NCBI GenBank assembly: GCA_007570785.1
Contig: ML664161.1
Location: 2,577,260-2,641,259, forward strand
Length of the DNA stretch: 64,000 nucleotides
From: Antilocapra americana
Taxonomy: Eukaryota; Chordata; Mammalia; Artiodactyla; Antilocapridae
Direction: 5' to 3'
Positions 45,656 through 57,099 of the stretch are shown here, one piece after another; within the stretch, counting starts at the first letter, position 1, and the number at the start of each line of letters is the position of its first letter. The position numbers and the translations under genes were made by a program. The notes under the pieces are model-generated. The model was not told the DNA's origin, searched no databases, and was given only the letters and a program-made list of their open reading frames with translations.

Positions 45656-45742
45656 CACCCCATGACTTGTGTGATCTTAGTTCTTCAACCTAGGATTGAA
45701 CCTGCTTGGAGTCCTAACCATTGGATAACCAGGAAATTCCCC
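45656..45742 (-). mobile_element. CHR-type SINE fragment
   Basis: Antisense tRNA-side end: 'gtgatcttagttcttcaacc', 'aggattgaacctgcttggag', 'cctaaccattggataaccag', 'gaaattccc'. Confidence 0.75.
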
Positions 45743-46992
45743 CAAAAGGCATTTCTTAAACCTGATAAATAGAACACTAAAGAACCAGGCAGTGTTTCAC
45801 AGTTATTCATGGAAAACATAGTAATTATTTTTGGGTGTAATACTTTTTCCCCAAATCACACCAAAAATGCAGCCCCTGTACCCAAAAATAGACAAGAGAT
45901 AAAAGCAAGAAAACTCACTGCTATAGGAAGTAAACAAATACAACAGAAGTGAAATAAGAGTCTTTATAGGCTGAGACCCTTTATTTTTACTCAAGAGAAA
46001 TCCCAGAGGGCTCCCAAATGATCAGTAAGATAACAGCTACAAATGGAGCATCCAAGGCTTCCCACATTTCTGCCCAGCTGCCTACAAATTGTTGGCCCCA
46101 ACCTAACCTTCAATCACAGATCTGACAGTATCCCTCCAACCCACTCCAGGCATACAAAAAACCAAAAAGAACACTCTTTCTAAATCCAAGCCAAATTTTT
46201 GGCATACAAAATTAAGACAGAAAGAGAACTTTGTTGCTGTTATCCAGCTTTATCGGTGACCCACAAACTCACCAACTTGTGAAGTAGGTTCAAATAATAG
46301 GTGTTAGGAAGGAAAATGTTTCCTCTGCCCTTCATGGTTCTTTGGGTGGTCTAATAGTCAAATTATCATAAAACAGATTAACAGGAGGAAAATAGATACT
46401 TGCATATGAGGGCCCCATGAAAATATGAGACACAAAGGCAGTCAGGCAGTTGGCTATGTGCTATCTTGAGCTAAGGGATGGGATAAGTCTGTGGGGCTAC
46501 AAAGGGGAGGAGGGTTAATTCACAGGACAGTGAAATAAGCATGTTTGGGAATTAGATGTCAACCCTGGCATACAGATAGATCATTCAGATAAAAGTTATC
46601 TCTGGCAATAACTTTTTCTGAACCAGACCATCTATCAGAATTCTTTCAGGCAGTTGAAGGGGGGATAAAAAGCTCTTCCTGTATCTTTTGGGTCTTCAAC
46701 ATCTCCACCTGTAATCCAACATGTCACATTTTGGGGTAGCTTCTTCTGAACCCCTTCACAGATTTATAAGACATATACCTATGTTCCACCCTGTGATATA
46801 GCACAACACAGCACAAAAGACAGAGAGAAACAGGACACATAGTGATATATATTAAGAGCCACAATATCCAACAACTAATTCTAACTAGTTTTCTGGAAAT
46901 CTAAATTTTGAAAATAACTTTTAGTGAAAACAAAAAGAGGCTCTTACTGTCCTTACTCAACAAGACTTTGAGCAGAGATCTAGGCATCTATT
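45743..46992. other. Unassigned DNA, probably old repeat at 46290-46760
   Basis: The block 46290-46760 (gggccccatgaaaatatgag, cctgtggggc-like, 'catctatcagaattctttca', 'catctccacctgtaatccaa') reads like an old mammalian interspersed repeat. I cannot name the family. The rest is unassigned. Confidence 0.35.
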
Positions 46993-47011
46993 AAAAATGT
47001 TACTAAGTCCA

Positions 47012-47250
47012 GGGGGGAAGAAGATGGTGGAGAGGTAAGACAGGGAGATCACCAGCCTCCCCACAAATACATCAAAAGTGCATCAAATATGGAACATCTC
47101 CTACAAAGCAACTTCTAGATGACAGTAGAAGACCCCAGGCCTCCAGGGGGACAGGCTAAGCTCCCTGAAATGAGATAACTATGAGCTAAACAATCCTTGC
47201 TTAGGATTAACAAAATATAAACGTTTATCTATAAAAAAAGAAAAAGAAAA
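47012..47250 (+). mobile_element. A-tailed insertion with an L1 5' end
   Basis: Starts with L1 5'UTR sequence (aagaagatggtggagaggta, 'gcctccccacaaatacatca', 'ggaacatctcctacaaagca') over 47012-47155. It then leaves L1 for about 75 bases of unknown sequence and ends in an A-rich tail (47229-47254). The 19-bp flanks at 46993-47011 and 47251-47269 (aaaaatgttactaagtcca and aagaatgttactgagtcca, 17 of 19) are a target-site duplication, so it inserted as one short RNA copy. Confidence 0.75.
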
Positions 47251-47411
47251 AAGAATGTTACTGAGTCCAAGCTCAGTCAGCTTGCTGCACAGCAGGCCAG
47301 TTAATGAAGAGACAATGTGTTGAGGCAAGGAATACAACTTTATTGGGAAAGCCAGCTGAACAAGAAGATGGCAGACTAATAAATTAAAATAGCCAACTTG
47401 TGGGGGTTTGG

Positions 47412-47616
47412 ATGTGAAAGACTCTCAGCCATGTCTGACTCTGTCACCTCATGGACTATTGTCCACAAGGCTCCTTTGTCCATGGAATTCTCCAGGCAAG
47501 AATAATGGAGTGGGTTGCCATTTCCATGCCCAGGATATCTTCCTAAACCAGGGATCAAACCCAGGTCTTCTGCATTGCAGGCAGATTCTTTACCATCTGA
47601 GCCACTAGGGAAGCCT
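47412..47616 (-). mobile_element. Bov-tA SINE
   Basis: Antisense copy (gtgaaagactctcagccatg to ctgagccactagggaagcct), full length. Confidence 0.93.
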
Positions 47617-48063
47617 GATGGATACCAGATTCTTATATAGAGCAGAGAGGGGGAGAAGTTCAGTGAGTAAAGGCCATATCTACTGGAATGGCCAACCTCA
47701 GGGAAAGGATGTTTTAATCCCTTTAGGCAGAGGAGCAGGTCTCCCTGAGGCAGGCCATTATGTATGATTATAATAACTACCATCTGAGCCACCAGTAAAT
47801 CATTAAAAATATACAAATGTATTCTAGGTAGATTTGCTCCAATACTCCTTTTCTCAGTTTATCAGAGTCTAAGAGCACAGAAAGTGTTACAGTATGTCCT
47901 CTTGAGTGTTACATAAGACAGGTCACCAAATGTAATGTAATGATGCTTAAATCTATATGTACCAGCTGAATTTTATTTATAATACTAAGAAAATAGCCAT
48001 AATCTGCCATAATAGCCACACTATTGGAATGGTCTGCCTTTGCTTGTTTTGTGATTGTGTTAA
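47617..48063. other. Unassigned DNA
   Basis: No recognised element. The 146-codon minus frame covering 47376-47816 is mostly the non-coding strand of the neighbouring Bov-tA. Confidence 0.45.
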
Positions 48064-48352
48064 TGTCAGTTGGTAAAGAATCCACCGGCAATGCAGGAGA
48101 CCCTGGTTCAATTCCTGCGTCAGGAAGATCTGCTGGAGAAGGGATAGGCTACCCACTCCAGTCTTCTTGGGCTTCCCTTGTGGCTCAGCTGGTAAAGAAT
48201 CCCACCTGCAATGCAGGAGATCTGGGTTCAATCCTTGGGTTGGGGTATCCCAAGGAGAAGGGATAGGCTACCCACTTCAGTATTCTGGCCTAGAGAATTC
48301 CATGAACTATATAGTCCCTGGGGTCACAAAGAGTCAGATATGACTGAGCATC
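48064..48352 (+). mobile_element. Bov-A2 dimeric SINE
   Basis: Sense dimer: a short first unit (48064-48170, ending 'cactccagtcttctt') and a complete second unit (gggcttcccttgtggctcag at 48169 to gagtcagatatgactgagca). Same layout as the antisense dimer at 31388. Confidence 0.92.
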
Positions 48353-49027
48353 TTTCATTTTAACGTTAAAATATGGAAAACAGCCTCCCTGTTAGCATAT
48401 TGTACTCCAACTTACGCTTTCATTTTAATATCTCTCAGATTTTTACTCAGAAAATTGAAGATTTACTGCATTAAAGCAATGCTGATTGGCCCTGAATCCC
48501 TTTAAGAAATAACAGTTGAAAGAAAAGGAGAAGGAAGTGAGGTAGATAAGGAAGATGATGTGATACAAGGGAAAATAAAATGCTCATTTTACTCAAGAGC
48601 TTGAAGAAAAGGAATTGCAAACATTTGATAGTTTGATGCAATCTGAAAGAGTTTTAATTATAAAAGAAATGTGACTTTTTTTCTGTTTCTATTCACCTTC
48701 ATCTGGTATTTTCTCTGTGGCTTACCTTGTCTTGCATTTTTAAAGGGAATTTGGTCTTTATCACTCTCCCATTCACTCTTCTCTGCATCTGTGTTCGTAC
48801 TTTAAGAGACAGCATTTGTTGTCTTTGACAGACATACCATTGTCTTTCTTCTCATATCCTTTTGGTGCATTTTGGAATTCATAGTCTCTACATCTGTAGT
48901 TTCCTTTTGTTTTCTCTTTGCAGTAAGGAACTGAACACCACCTTTTTTCCTTCCATCTTTCCCTTTGTTTTCTTTCATTTCACTAACTTCTGCTTGGTCT
49001 GACATTTTATGCAATTCTATGTCATAG
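48353..49027. other. Unassigned DNA
   Basis: No family recognised. The minus frame 48802-49014 is Lys/Glu-rich (MKENKGKDGRKKGGVQFLTA) but this follows from a T/C-rich plus strand. It could be an L1 ORF1-like shadow; not called. Confidence 0.4.
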
Positions 49028-49229
49028 ATGGGCTTCCCTGGGGGCTCAACAGTAAAAAAACTTGCCTGCCAACACAGGAGACATGAGTTTGATCCCTGAG
49101 GAGTAAGATCCCTTGAAGAAGGAAATGGCTACCACTTCAGTATTCTTGCCTGGAAAATCCCATGGACAGAGGAGTCTGGTGGACTTCAGTGCATGGAGTC
49201 ACAAAAGAGTCAGACTAAATGACAACATG
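49028..49229 (+). mobile_element. Bov-tA SINE
   Basis: Sense copy (gatgggcttccctgggggct to gagtcagactaaatgacaac). Full length. Confidence 0.93.
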
Positions 49230-50187
49230 CCACAGATACTCCTGACTTACCTATGTCTCTGCTCCTTGTCAAACTTTTTGAATGCTTTGTTGCTGGAAAT
49301 AAATACCATCTCTCCTAATTACTTATCTCTGCAAAGCACCTTAGTAACTATTTGAAAATATATTTGTAACATTTCAGGTTTATATTAAATGATAGTTTGA
49401 GATAAAAGTTAATATTATCTATTGTGTCTGCTCTCATGAGGTGTTTCCTCATGTGCTATTTAACATTTAGCTTGCACTGTAAGCTGTATTTGTGGGAATC
49501 TCTCATGCTAGAAATTTTGTACATACTTGTTGGGTCCCTTGGTTTCAAGTTTCTTAAGCGCAGAAAGTCCTGGATGAGGAATCAAGCTATGATTTTCATT
49601 TAGATTAGCTATTAAACATATGTATTATACATATTAACATATGTATTATTTATTTTTCAGGAAGTCACAGAATATAGTTATTGCGTTTGAATTTATCTTT
49701 ACTATATTTTGGATAATTTTTTAAGTTATCTTCATAAATGAAACTGATTTGTGATTAAAATATTTTGTGCATCAAAACACACCAAACTCTCTATACCAAA
49801 TTACCATGTCATTTTAAAATTTAAAATCACATAACTTTTTAATCTCATAATTTTTTTTCAAAAATTGATCTTCTTATTTTTAAAAGAGTAATATTGTTTT
49901 AAATATTCACTACCTGAAATAATACCAGGTCTTACTTATTTATCCAGAAATAATTAGAAATATTTAAAAAAGAAGTGTTACATTTTCTCCAAAAGAAAAA
50001 ATGATACAGCAAAAATGTGTCATAGACTTACTGTTAGAGCTGGAAAAGTTGACCTTAAAGACTTCATGGTATTACATTTCAAGTCCAAATGTGATACATT
50101 TTGTCAACTGGAAAAACAAAAACAAAAACAAAATGTGCAATGTATGAGTTGTAAGTTGAGTTTTATTCTTGTCCTACTGAGAATTTC
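49230..50187. other. Unassigned A+T-rich DNA
   Basis: Nothing recognised. Confidence 0.45.
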
Positions 50188-50382
50188 AGGCTTCCCAGTT
50201 GACTCAGTGGTAAAGAATTCACCTGCCACACAGGAGAAACCAAGTCTATCTCTGGCTTGAGAAGATCTCCTGGAGAAGGAAACGGCAACTGCTTCAATAG
50301 TCTTGCCTGGGAAATTCTAAGAACAGAGGAGTCTAGTGTGGGCTATAGTCTATGTGGGCCACAAAATAATGAGACAACTGAA
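50188..50382 (+). mobile_element. Bov-tA SINE
   Basis: Sense copy (caggcttcccagttgactca to ataatgagacaactgaagtc), diverged. Confidence 0.92.
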
Positions 50383-51804
50383 GTCTAGAGCCCTGGAGAC
50401 AACCTCTCAGATAGCTCTGAGGAAAAGTCATTTGATGAGACTTGAATCATTAAGTAAAAGTTGCAGATGAAAATTTAGCTTATTTATATTAGCTTTAAAC
50501 ATAAAATTTTTATTACATGTACATATATATTTAAGCTCAAATCTATACAGGAAATAGAATTTTAAACTGAAGTAAATAATTTAACCACAAGGCTTGGGAA
50601 ATATTTTTAGAGCTGCCTACAAAATTATGACATCATCTCCTGTTAAGTATCACAAAAACATATCAGCTGAATTCTTCTTAACTATTAATTGTTTTTGAGC
50701 CTGTAATTCTATTTTGCAATTCTCATTTAAACCAAATTAATTCTTCTCTCTTCAGTAGTAGAAAAAAAGCCTGGCATAAAATATATACATAAATGTTCAA
50801 CAAATGAAAAAACATTTGTTTTTTCAGCTAGAACTACCATATGTATATATTTATAGCCTAGAAGGAAAAGGAAAAAGTAACAAATTTTTCAATGACAGAG
50901 ATAGTTTCTCTCTGAACTTCTTTTAGGGTGATAATACATTCCACTTTATATAGAACAGTCCTACTTTATGCTTGTTGTCCTATTGTAACTTATTGTATTT
51001 CCTTTCACTCTTCAAAAAGCCCTGGTTTGGGCAATAAAGTATATGGCCCTTCTAGTACTTGTATTTATTTAAGTGCTTATGTGAAAGAGAATAGAGAAAT
51101 GGTTGTGTTGCTTTACCGTCTTAATATCTTTCCTAGACCTTCAATGAAATGGTTCTTCTATATGGGTATGACCAGTTTCTGTCTCAAAATACTATTTTTG
51201 GTAAATATTGGTTGTAAAAACCTAATGTCAAATTCTCATACCACTCATTTGTTGGAGTCAAGGCATTAAATGTCTGTCTCTGCTTGGAGTACGTCATCAG
51301 ATAAACTAATTTGTGTTCTAAGAGGACACTAGTGAAATGGAAATAGGTAAGTTTTAAAGCACTGCATGAAAATTATATTTAGGTTGTCTGCCTACTTCTG
51401 AGCCATCACCAGTGTAGCTTTTTATTGTCATTATTAAGAGAGTAATGTGTAACAAAGTGACTTAAGTATCACACAAACAAAAAGTAGGTGACAGTGGTAG
51501 TCATCGCCGCTGTTTATATCCAGGTAAACATGGTCAGGTTTCCTTTTTCTGGACATACGATAGAATTCTTCGTTGCTCCTTTGAAACTAAACTAGTGATC
51601 AAGCAGAAATTTTACAAGCAACTTCATGATTTTCTGCCTTCCCTTTCCAAGAAAACTTGAATCAGGGTTAAGCTTCTATAAAATATGGGCTCCTGAGTAT
51701 CAAATATGAGTGGGACTCCTGCTGTTCTGCTTGTAGCATGAATGAAAGATGAATTTTTTGTTATGTGAAATGACTGAGTTTCTAATGTACCTTTTTACCA
51801 TAAC
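50383..51804. other. Unassigned DNA
   Basis: No repeat recognised with confidence. The 113-codon plus frame 50928-51269 has no domain signature. A short L2/MIR-like string is near 50770 (gcctggcataaaatatatac). Confidence 0.4.
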
Positions 51805-51805
51805 G

Positions 51806-51998
51806 TAGCTTCCCTGGTGGCTCAGAAGTAGAATCTGCCTGCCAATGCAGGAGACTTGGGTTCCTCGATTGGGAGGATCCCCTGGAGGAGGAAACAGCTA
51901 CCCGCTACAGTATTCTTACCTGAGAAATCCCACAGACAGAGGAGCCTGGCAGGCCGTAGTCCATGGGTCGCTAGAGTTGGACACGACTGAGCAACTAA
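51806..51998 (+). mobile_element. Bov-tA SINE with target-site duplication
   Basis: Sense copy (agcttccctggtggctcaga to gttggacacgactgagcaac). accataac at 51797-51804 and 52005-52012 flanks it. Confidence 0.93.
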
Positions 51999-52204
51999 TC
52001 AATAACCATAACATAACCCAGCCTCCATTAATTTCTAAAATAACTTTCTTAAATAGTGCTCTCAATTTCCTATGAAAAACAACTGTATTATCCGCTTTCA
52101 GACCTGTATATCATTTCCCAATCCTCCTGACACCTTGGCCCTCTTCTGCTTAGGTCAGCTGACCTCTAGTATGTTTTGATCACACAATCTGTAACCCACC
52201 TATG

Positions 52205-52460
52205 AGGGAAAAAGTCATGGAATTGTAGAGCTGGAAAGATTTTTAGGGATTATGTAGTTCAACTCCACCATTTAGACAGGTCATTTGGAAAAGCACAACC
52301 TAAATAGGCTCTGATAGTTTCTTCTGCGAACTCAGCTAAGGTATGTAACCTTTCTTACTTGACTTTCCTTAACTGTAAAAATGCAGATAACTTTCCTGAC
52401 ACTCTCCTGTCAGGTTTTTTCAAAAGATTAATGTGTACATTTAAGTGAATCTATCAGATA
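52205..52460 (+). mobile_element. MIR/CORE-SINE-like sequence
   Basis: 'ggaattgtagagctggaaag' with 'attatgtagttcaactccac' resembles the tail of an old CORE-SINE in reverse. 'gtatgtaacctttcttactt' and 'ccttaactgtaaaaatgcag' match the sense MIR core. Orientation of the first part is uncertain, so two elements may abut. Confidence 0.5.
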
Positions 52461-52732
52461 TTGTGGTCACAGGGCATCTACATATTCGTAAACTCCTTAA
52501 AAGTTTCATACAGTTACACAGGTAAAACACAGTAGAGCTATGACTTAGAAATAACATGTATGATGAGTTTTATAATTTTATTTCCGTTCTTATTAGCAGT
52601 TTTATGTAAACTTTATAACCAACTTGTTATTTAAGCAAAGCAGGAATTATTATTATATCTATTTCATTATAGTCAATTGAGACCAAGAAAAGCTGTGATT
52701 TATCCAAGATTATCCTGTTACCTCCCTATTCA
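52461..52732. other. Unassigned DNA
   Basis: No recognised element. Confidence 0.4.
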
Positions 52733-52920
52733 GGTGGTACTAGTGGTAAAAAAACCCATCTGCCAATGCAGGAGATTTAAAAGATGTGGGCTCTATTCCT
52801 GGAGGAGGGCATGGCAACCCACTCCTATATTCTTGCCTGGAGAATCCCCATGGACAGAGGAGCCTGGCAGGCTACTGTCCATAGATTACAGAGTCAGACA
52901 TGACTGAAGGGACATAGCAC
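52733..52920 (+). mobile_element. Bov-tA SINE
   Basis: Sense copy with a damaged head (ggtggtactagtggtaaaaa) and a deletion before 'ggaggagggcatggcaaccc'. It ends 'gagtcagacatgactgaagg'. Confidence 0.92.
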
Positions 52921-53324
52921 AGTGCTCATTCTATAAGTATAGAATAGAATTAGTCTTGAACCAATAGCCTCTGACTTGCATATCACACTCCTTCTTTTCC
53001 ATCACCTTGAAGCACAGACTGGGTGCCATGGACTTTCTAGCCAGAGCTTTTATACTATAAATAGCTTTTGTAGAAGTGAGTCTTTCTAATTTTTTCAATA
53101 TTCAATCCAAAATAACAATAGTTAACATGGTATTGAACTCCAGTTTGTTTATTGAAGAAAAAAATCATAGTAAATTCCTACATGATAAAGAACTTATCTG
53201 CCCTTTATTACCAATTCCTGAGAGGTAGCCTCTAAATCCTTGGAATTTCTTTAGTGATATAAATTTTTTTGTTGTTCACAGGGGCCCTGATGATAAGCTT
53301 ATGCTAAGAAGGTAACTAATAGGA
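52921..53324. other. Unassigned DNA
   Basis: No recognised element. Confidence 0.4.
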
Positions 53325-53687
53325 GGTCCCTAGTGGTGTAAGCTAATGAGATGACTCAAGCCAGAAAGACCAGTCACTTAATTAAAAGGTCAGAGGTTAG
53401 ACTCAAACCCTATCAGCCCATTATCCAGGTAGGAGAGGATGGCCAGAGATTAAACTTAATTTTACAACAAATGATGAAATCAGTCATGCCTATGTAATGG
53501 AACCCCAATAAAAATTCTAAGAAGCAAAGCTTGGGTGATCTTTACTAGTTGCCAATAATCTGTATATTGCTGTGCATGGATGTGCCAGGAGGGTAATATG
53601 CCCTGACTCCATAGGCAGGGGATAATGGAAGTTTCCTATTTGGAATCTTTCAATATATTGCTATTTATTCTTTTGCTATAATGTACT

Positions 53688-54637
53688 TGTATGGGCTTAC
53701 CTCAGAGAAACTGCAGGTTCAGTTTCTGACCAATGCAATAAAGTGAATATCCTAATAAAGTGAGTTACAAATTACTCGGTTTCCCAGTGCATATAAAAGG
53801 TGCATTTATACTATACTGTAGTCTATTAAATGAGCAATATCATTATGTCTAAAAAATGTACATACATTAATTAAAAATACTTTATTCTAAAAACTGCTAA
53901 CCATCGTCTGAGTCTTCAGTGAGTTGTAACAGGAACATCAAAAATCACTAATCACATATCACCATAACAAATATAATAATGTTGCAAGAAAGGGGACCCC
54001 TTCTTGGGCCTGAAAGCGGGCTCTTATCTAACATTCAGAAATGAATTTGTCAACACACATGCTGACAAAGCAAGAGATTTTATTGGGAAGGAGCTCCTGG
54101 CTAGAGAGCAGGAGGGTAAGGGAACCCAAGAGAACTGCTCTGGCTTGTGGCTTGCAATCTCAGGGCAGTCTCAGGTTTTATGGTAATGGGATTAGTTTCT
54201 GGGTTGTCCCTGGCCAAGCATTCTCAGGGTCCTTCTGGGTGGCTCATGCATTACTCAGCCAAAATAAATTCCAATGAGGCAGATTCTGGGAAGTGAGTAA
54301 GACATGTGGCATCTCCTTTTGACCTTTCCATAATTCTTCAGGTGGTGGCAGTTTGTTAGTTCTGTGTGCCTTACCAGGATGTCCTGTCATGAAGAAAATC
54401 ACATGAATCGTTACTGCGATGCCTGGCCAGGGTGAGTGGTTTCAGCCATTGTGTTTCCTGTACAATAATAATGGAAAATTTTGAAATATTATTAGAATTA
54501 CTAAAATATGACATAGAGACATGAGGTGAGCAAATGCTGGGAAAATAGTGCTAGTAGATACAGGATGCAGGGTTGCGTGAAACTTCTATTTGTGAAAATG
54601 AATGATGTCTTCGACAAGCAATAAAGGGAGGCATCAT
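53688..54637 (-). mobile_element. Tigger DNA transposon remnant
   Basis: Two terminal parts of a Tigger1-like mariner/pogo element. Left: 'tgcaataaagtgaatatcct', 'ggtttcccagtgcatataaa', 'tactgtagtctattaaatga', 'catcgtctgagtcttcagtg'. Right: 'ttgaaatattattagaatta', 'gacatagagacatgaggtga', 'caagcaataaagggaggcat'. The transposase-coding middle is missing, so it is an internally deleted, non-autonomous copy. An ERV LTR sits inside. Confidence 0.82.
53980..54464 (-). mobile_element. Solo LTR of an endogenous retrovirus
   Basis: A 485-bp block bounded by tg...ca, inserted in the Tigger remnant with ataa on both sides (53976-53979, 54465-54468). A 4-bp duplication suits a class I (gammaretrovirus-like) integration. 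Read on the minus strand it has 'cccaataaaatctcttgctt', a polyadenylation signal, followed by a U5-like end. No internal viral genes or second LTR are present, so it is a recombination scar without coding capacity. Confidence 0.75.
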
Positions 54638-54830
54638 GGAATCATATCACTTTCATGAGTTCTATGAGTCATTCCAGTTAATTATCAAATCTGAACTGGT
54701 ATTGGAAACCTGTGACATTGTAGCCAGCAAGTGAGAAGTGTGGCCTGGGGATCCCTGCACTTGCAAGGGCATCTTTTGGAGGAGTGAGTCCTTAACTTTG
54801 AAGTTTGACCATTCTCTAAGCAGTTAATGT

Positions 54831-55871
54831 CAAAAGTTATTTCATAGATATATTTCAACATATGTACACACACGCACATATATATGTAGAAAGTGAAAAG
54901 TAGCTTTTTTTCTAATGCTTTTGACTCAAAAGTAAAGATAAACATCATCTGGCATTGCTTCATTCTTTTAAAGTTTTACATTATTTTTACATTAACTAAT
55001 CAAGGATATTTGCAGATCTTAAAATTTTTGTCTTTGTCTTTTTCAGAAAATTTTCAGGGGTAGTTAATGTTTATTCTGAATGTTCTTTAACTAATTTTAA
55101 AATTTATTTTATGAGAACATAGTTTTCAAAACCTTACCTGAGGGAAATATGACAAAAAGTTAACATTTTTCTTTTGGGGGCATAAATATATGAATTGGTT
55201 CATTGTATTACATATTCTGTATCTTTCTTCATGTGTGAAATATTTTAAGTGTATCTATGATTCAACAATAATTTTACTTTATTTTCTAGCAAAGCTGAAT
55301 GAATAAGTCATTAAAATAATTTAACAGAATGAAATCAGAGCACTGCAGGAATTTGCAAAGGCTATAATTCAGAGCTTTTCTTTCACCTGTGGAGAGCTGG
55401 TGTTAAGCAGCCTACAGTTTCATAGTGGTCTTTTTCAATCTCCTGGACAATATAAACACAATTTCTACCAGAAGCACATTCTCTTAGTGATTTGCTTTGC
55501 AGAATTGGTATCTTACTGGGTGTAGTGTTACTTGCCTGCATTGTTGCTGATTGTCAATTTCACTGTACATTCTGCTCTGTCATTACCTGCCAACTGCATA
55601 ATGAGAAAAAGGCTGCCATTCACAAGGTTACCGATTGGTGAAGTACTTTAGTTTCATAAAACTTCAAAATGTTGAAATCTGTTTTTTGATGAATTCACCT
55701 ATTAACCTCCGTGCTTGCACCAATACCTTTAATAAAATTAAAATATATACTGTCTTACACTCATGACCAATAGAACTATTCATCTTGACAGTGCACAAGT
55801 AGTAGTAGTAGTAAATAAATTTTCCTCTTGATAATAATACATATTTAATTTACATGAAGATTATTTTTTAA
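54831..55871. other. Unassigned DNA
   Basis: No repeat recognised. 55340-55690 is repeat-free with balanced composition (see findings). A short (AGT)5 is at 55799-55813. Confidence 0.45.
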
Positions 55872-55970
55872 CTAGCATTTAGTGAACATCAACTTCATGC
55901 CAAGTGTTAATTAGTTTTTGTATCTTCATTTTCCTATTTCTTTCTCAAAAGCCCCTCGGGGAGATAGGAT
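55872..55970 (-). mobile_element. MIR SINE fragment
   Basis: Antisense MIR: 'ctagcatttagtgaacatca', 'cttcatgccaagtgttaatt', 'ccctcggggagataggat'. Diverged. Confidence 0.5.
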
Positions 55971-55987
55971 CCACATATATATCTCTC

Positions 55988-56112
55988 CTGCACTGAACTG
56001 TAATCTTCAGTAGGGATAGAATGTTGTCTGCTTTTTCAGTGACAGATCTGAAGCGGCTAGAACAGTGATAGAAGCATAGTGGATACTCAATAAATATTAG
56101 CTGAATGAATGA
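55988..56112 (+). mobile_element. L2 LINE 3' end
   Basis: Sense L2 terminus: 'cactgaactgtaatcttcag', 'tagggatagaatgttgtctg', 'gtggatactcaataaatatt', 'agctgaatgaatgagtgg'. All in the expected order. Confidence 0.75.
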
Positions 56113-56424
56113 GTGGCTTTAACTATCCACAGAAATAAAATTTAACTTTTCAATATCATAATTTATAAGCCTGATGCAATAGTTTCCATGAGTGCTTTCT
56201 CTTAATTGTGCCATAATAGCAGTTATACAACAACCAGCTGGAATAATAATAATGTATTCATTGGCTAGGAACTCTCTGTCTGGCAACGCCTTTCTTATTC
56301 TGGAGTTGACAAAAAGTATGGTAAAATTCATGAGTGACCAGAATCATTGAAGGTATTATACTCTGGTATCCAGCAAGATAATAATTTCACAAGGATATGT
56401 GTTTTGATTCATGATTTAGCTAAA

Positions 56425-56490
56425 AACCCTAGAACAGAAACTAGCACACAATTGGCACTAAGCTATAAATATTCGTTGAGTAAGTGAATT
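56425..56490 (+). mobile_element. L2/MIR 3' fragment
   Basis: 'aactagcacacaattggcac', 'taagctataaatattcgttg', 'agtaagtgaatt' resemble the terminal 60 bases of L2 or MIR. Confidence 0.45.
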
Positions 56491-56519
56491 TTATCTTCAA
56501 AGTGAATGATAAATTAACA

Positions 56520-56633
56520 AAATGATAACCCACTTCAGTATTCTTGCCTGGGAAATCTCATGGACAGAGGAGTTTGGTGAGCTACAGTCCATGGGGTCGC
56601 AAAGCATTGGACACCACTGAAGCAACTAAGCAA
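56520..56633 (+). mobile_element. Bov-tA SINE 3' half
   Basis: Body only (gataacccacttcagtattc to gacaccactgaagcaactaa). The 5' head is missing. Confidence 0.9.
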
Positions 56634-57099
56634 GCAAGATATTTCACAGTGAAAGCTATAGTATTTTTATGTTTTTTTCTTTATGCCATGTTTTAAATGG
56701 TTTTCAGTAGTCTTTTCTGTATTTTATGATACTAACATTAACTCTGAAGATGCATAAATCAAATGTGATAGCTATCTTTTAATAAATGTATTTGCTGAAT
56801 TGTCCAAGATCAAATAAATTTTGTGAGACTATGACATCACTGAAAAACTGTGATTACATATTGACCTTCTGCCTACATTTTAATAAAATGGGCTTTTAAA
56901 GGCATCAGATTTTACTATCATTTGAGAAATTTTTATGATTTTAAATAATCATCTAAGAGTCACAAATACTGTCTCATTTGTGAAAATGTCTAAACAGTAT
57001 ATATTGTATGAAATACCCAATTCTTTGTGGTAAGTATGTACTGAAAGTAGAAAGTTTATGGCTTAATGAATTTACTGTTGGGGGAGTGTATAATTTCAT
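56634..57099. other. Unassigned DNA
   Basis: A+T-rich, no recognised element. Confidence 0.4.

Larger units (their letters stand above)
53325..54830 (+). mobile_element. LTR-like remnant split by Tigger
   Basis: Outer element in two parts, 53325-53687 and 54638-54830. Left: 'catgcctatgtaatggaacc', 'ccaataaaaattctaagaag', 'gtgccaggagggtaatatgc'. Right: 'catgagttctatgagtcatt', 'attgtagccagcaagtgaga', 'gcatcttttggaggagtgag'. The order matches the copy at 32440-33300. Probably an ancient LTR, name not assigned. Confidence 0.6.

Noticed and set aside
47376..47816. 146-codon minus-strand frame
   Set aside because: Its middle is a translation of the Bov-tA SINE (pattern GFPSGSDGKESACNAEDLG), a common false gene in ruminant DNA.
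53980..54464. Possible provirus around the solo LTR
   Set aside because: No second LTR, primer-binding site or gag/pol/env-like frame flanks it; Tigger sequence resumes immediately on both sides.
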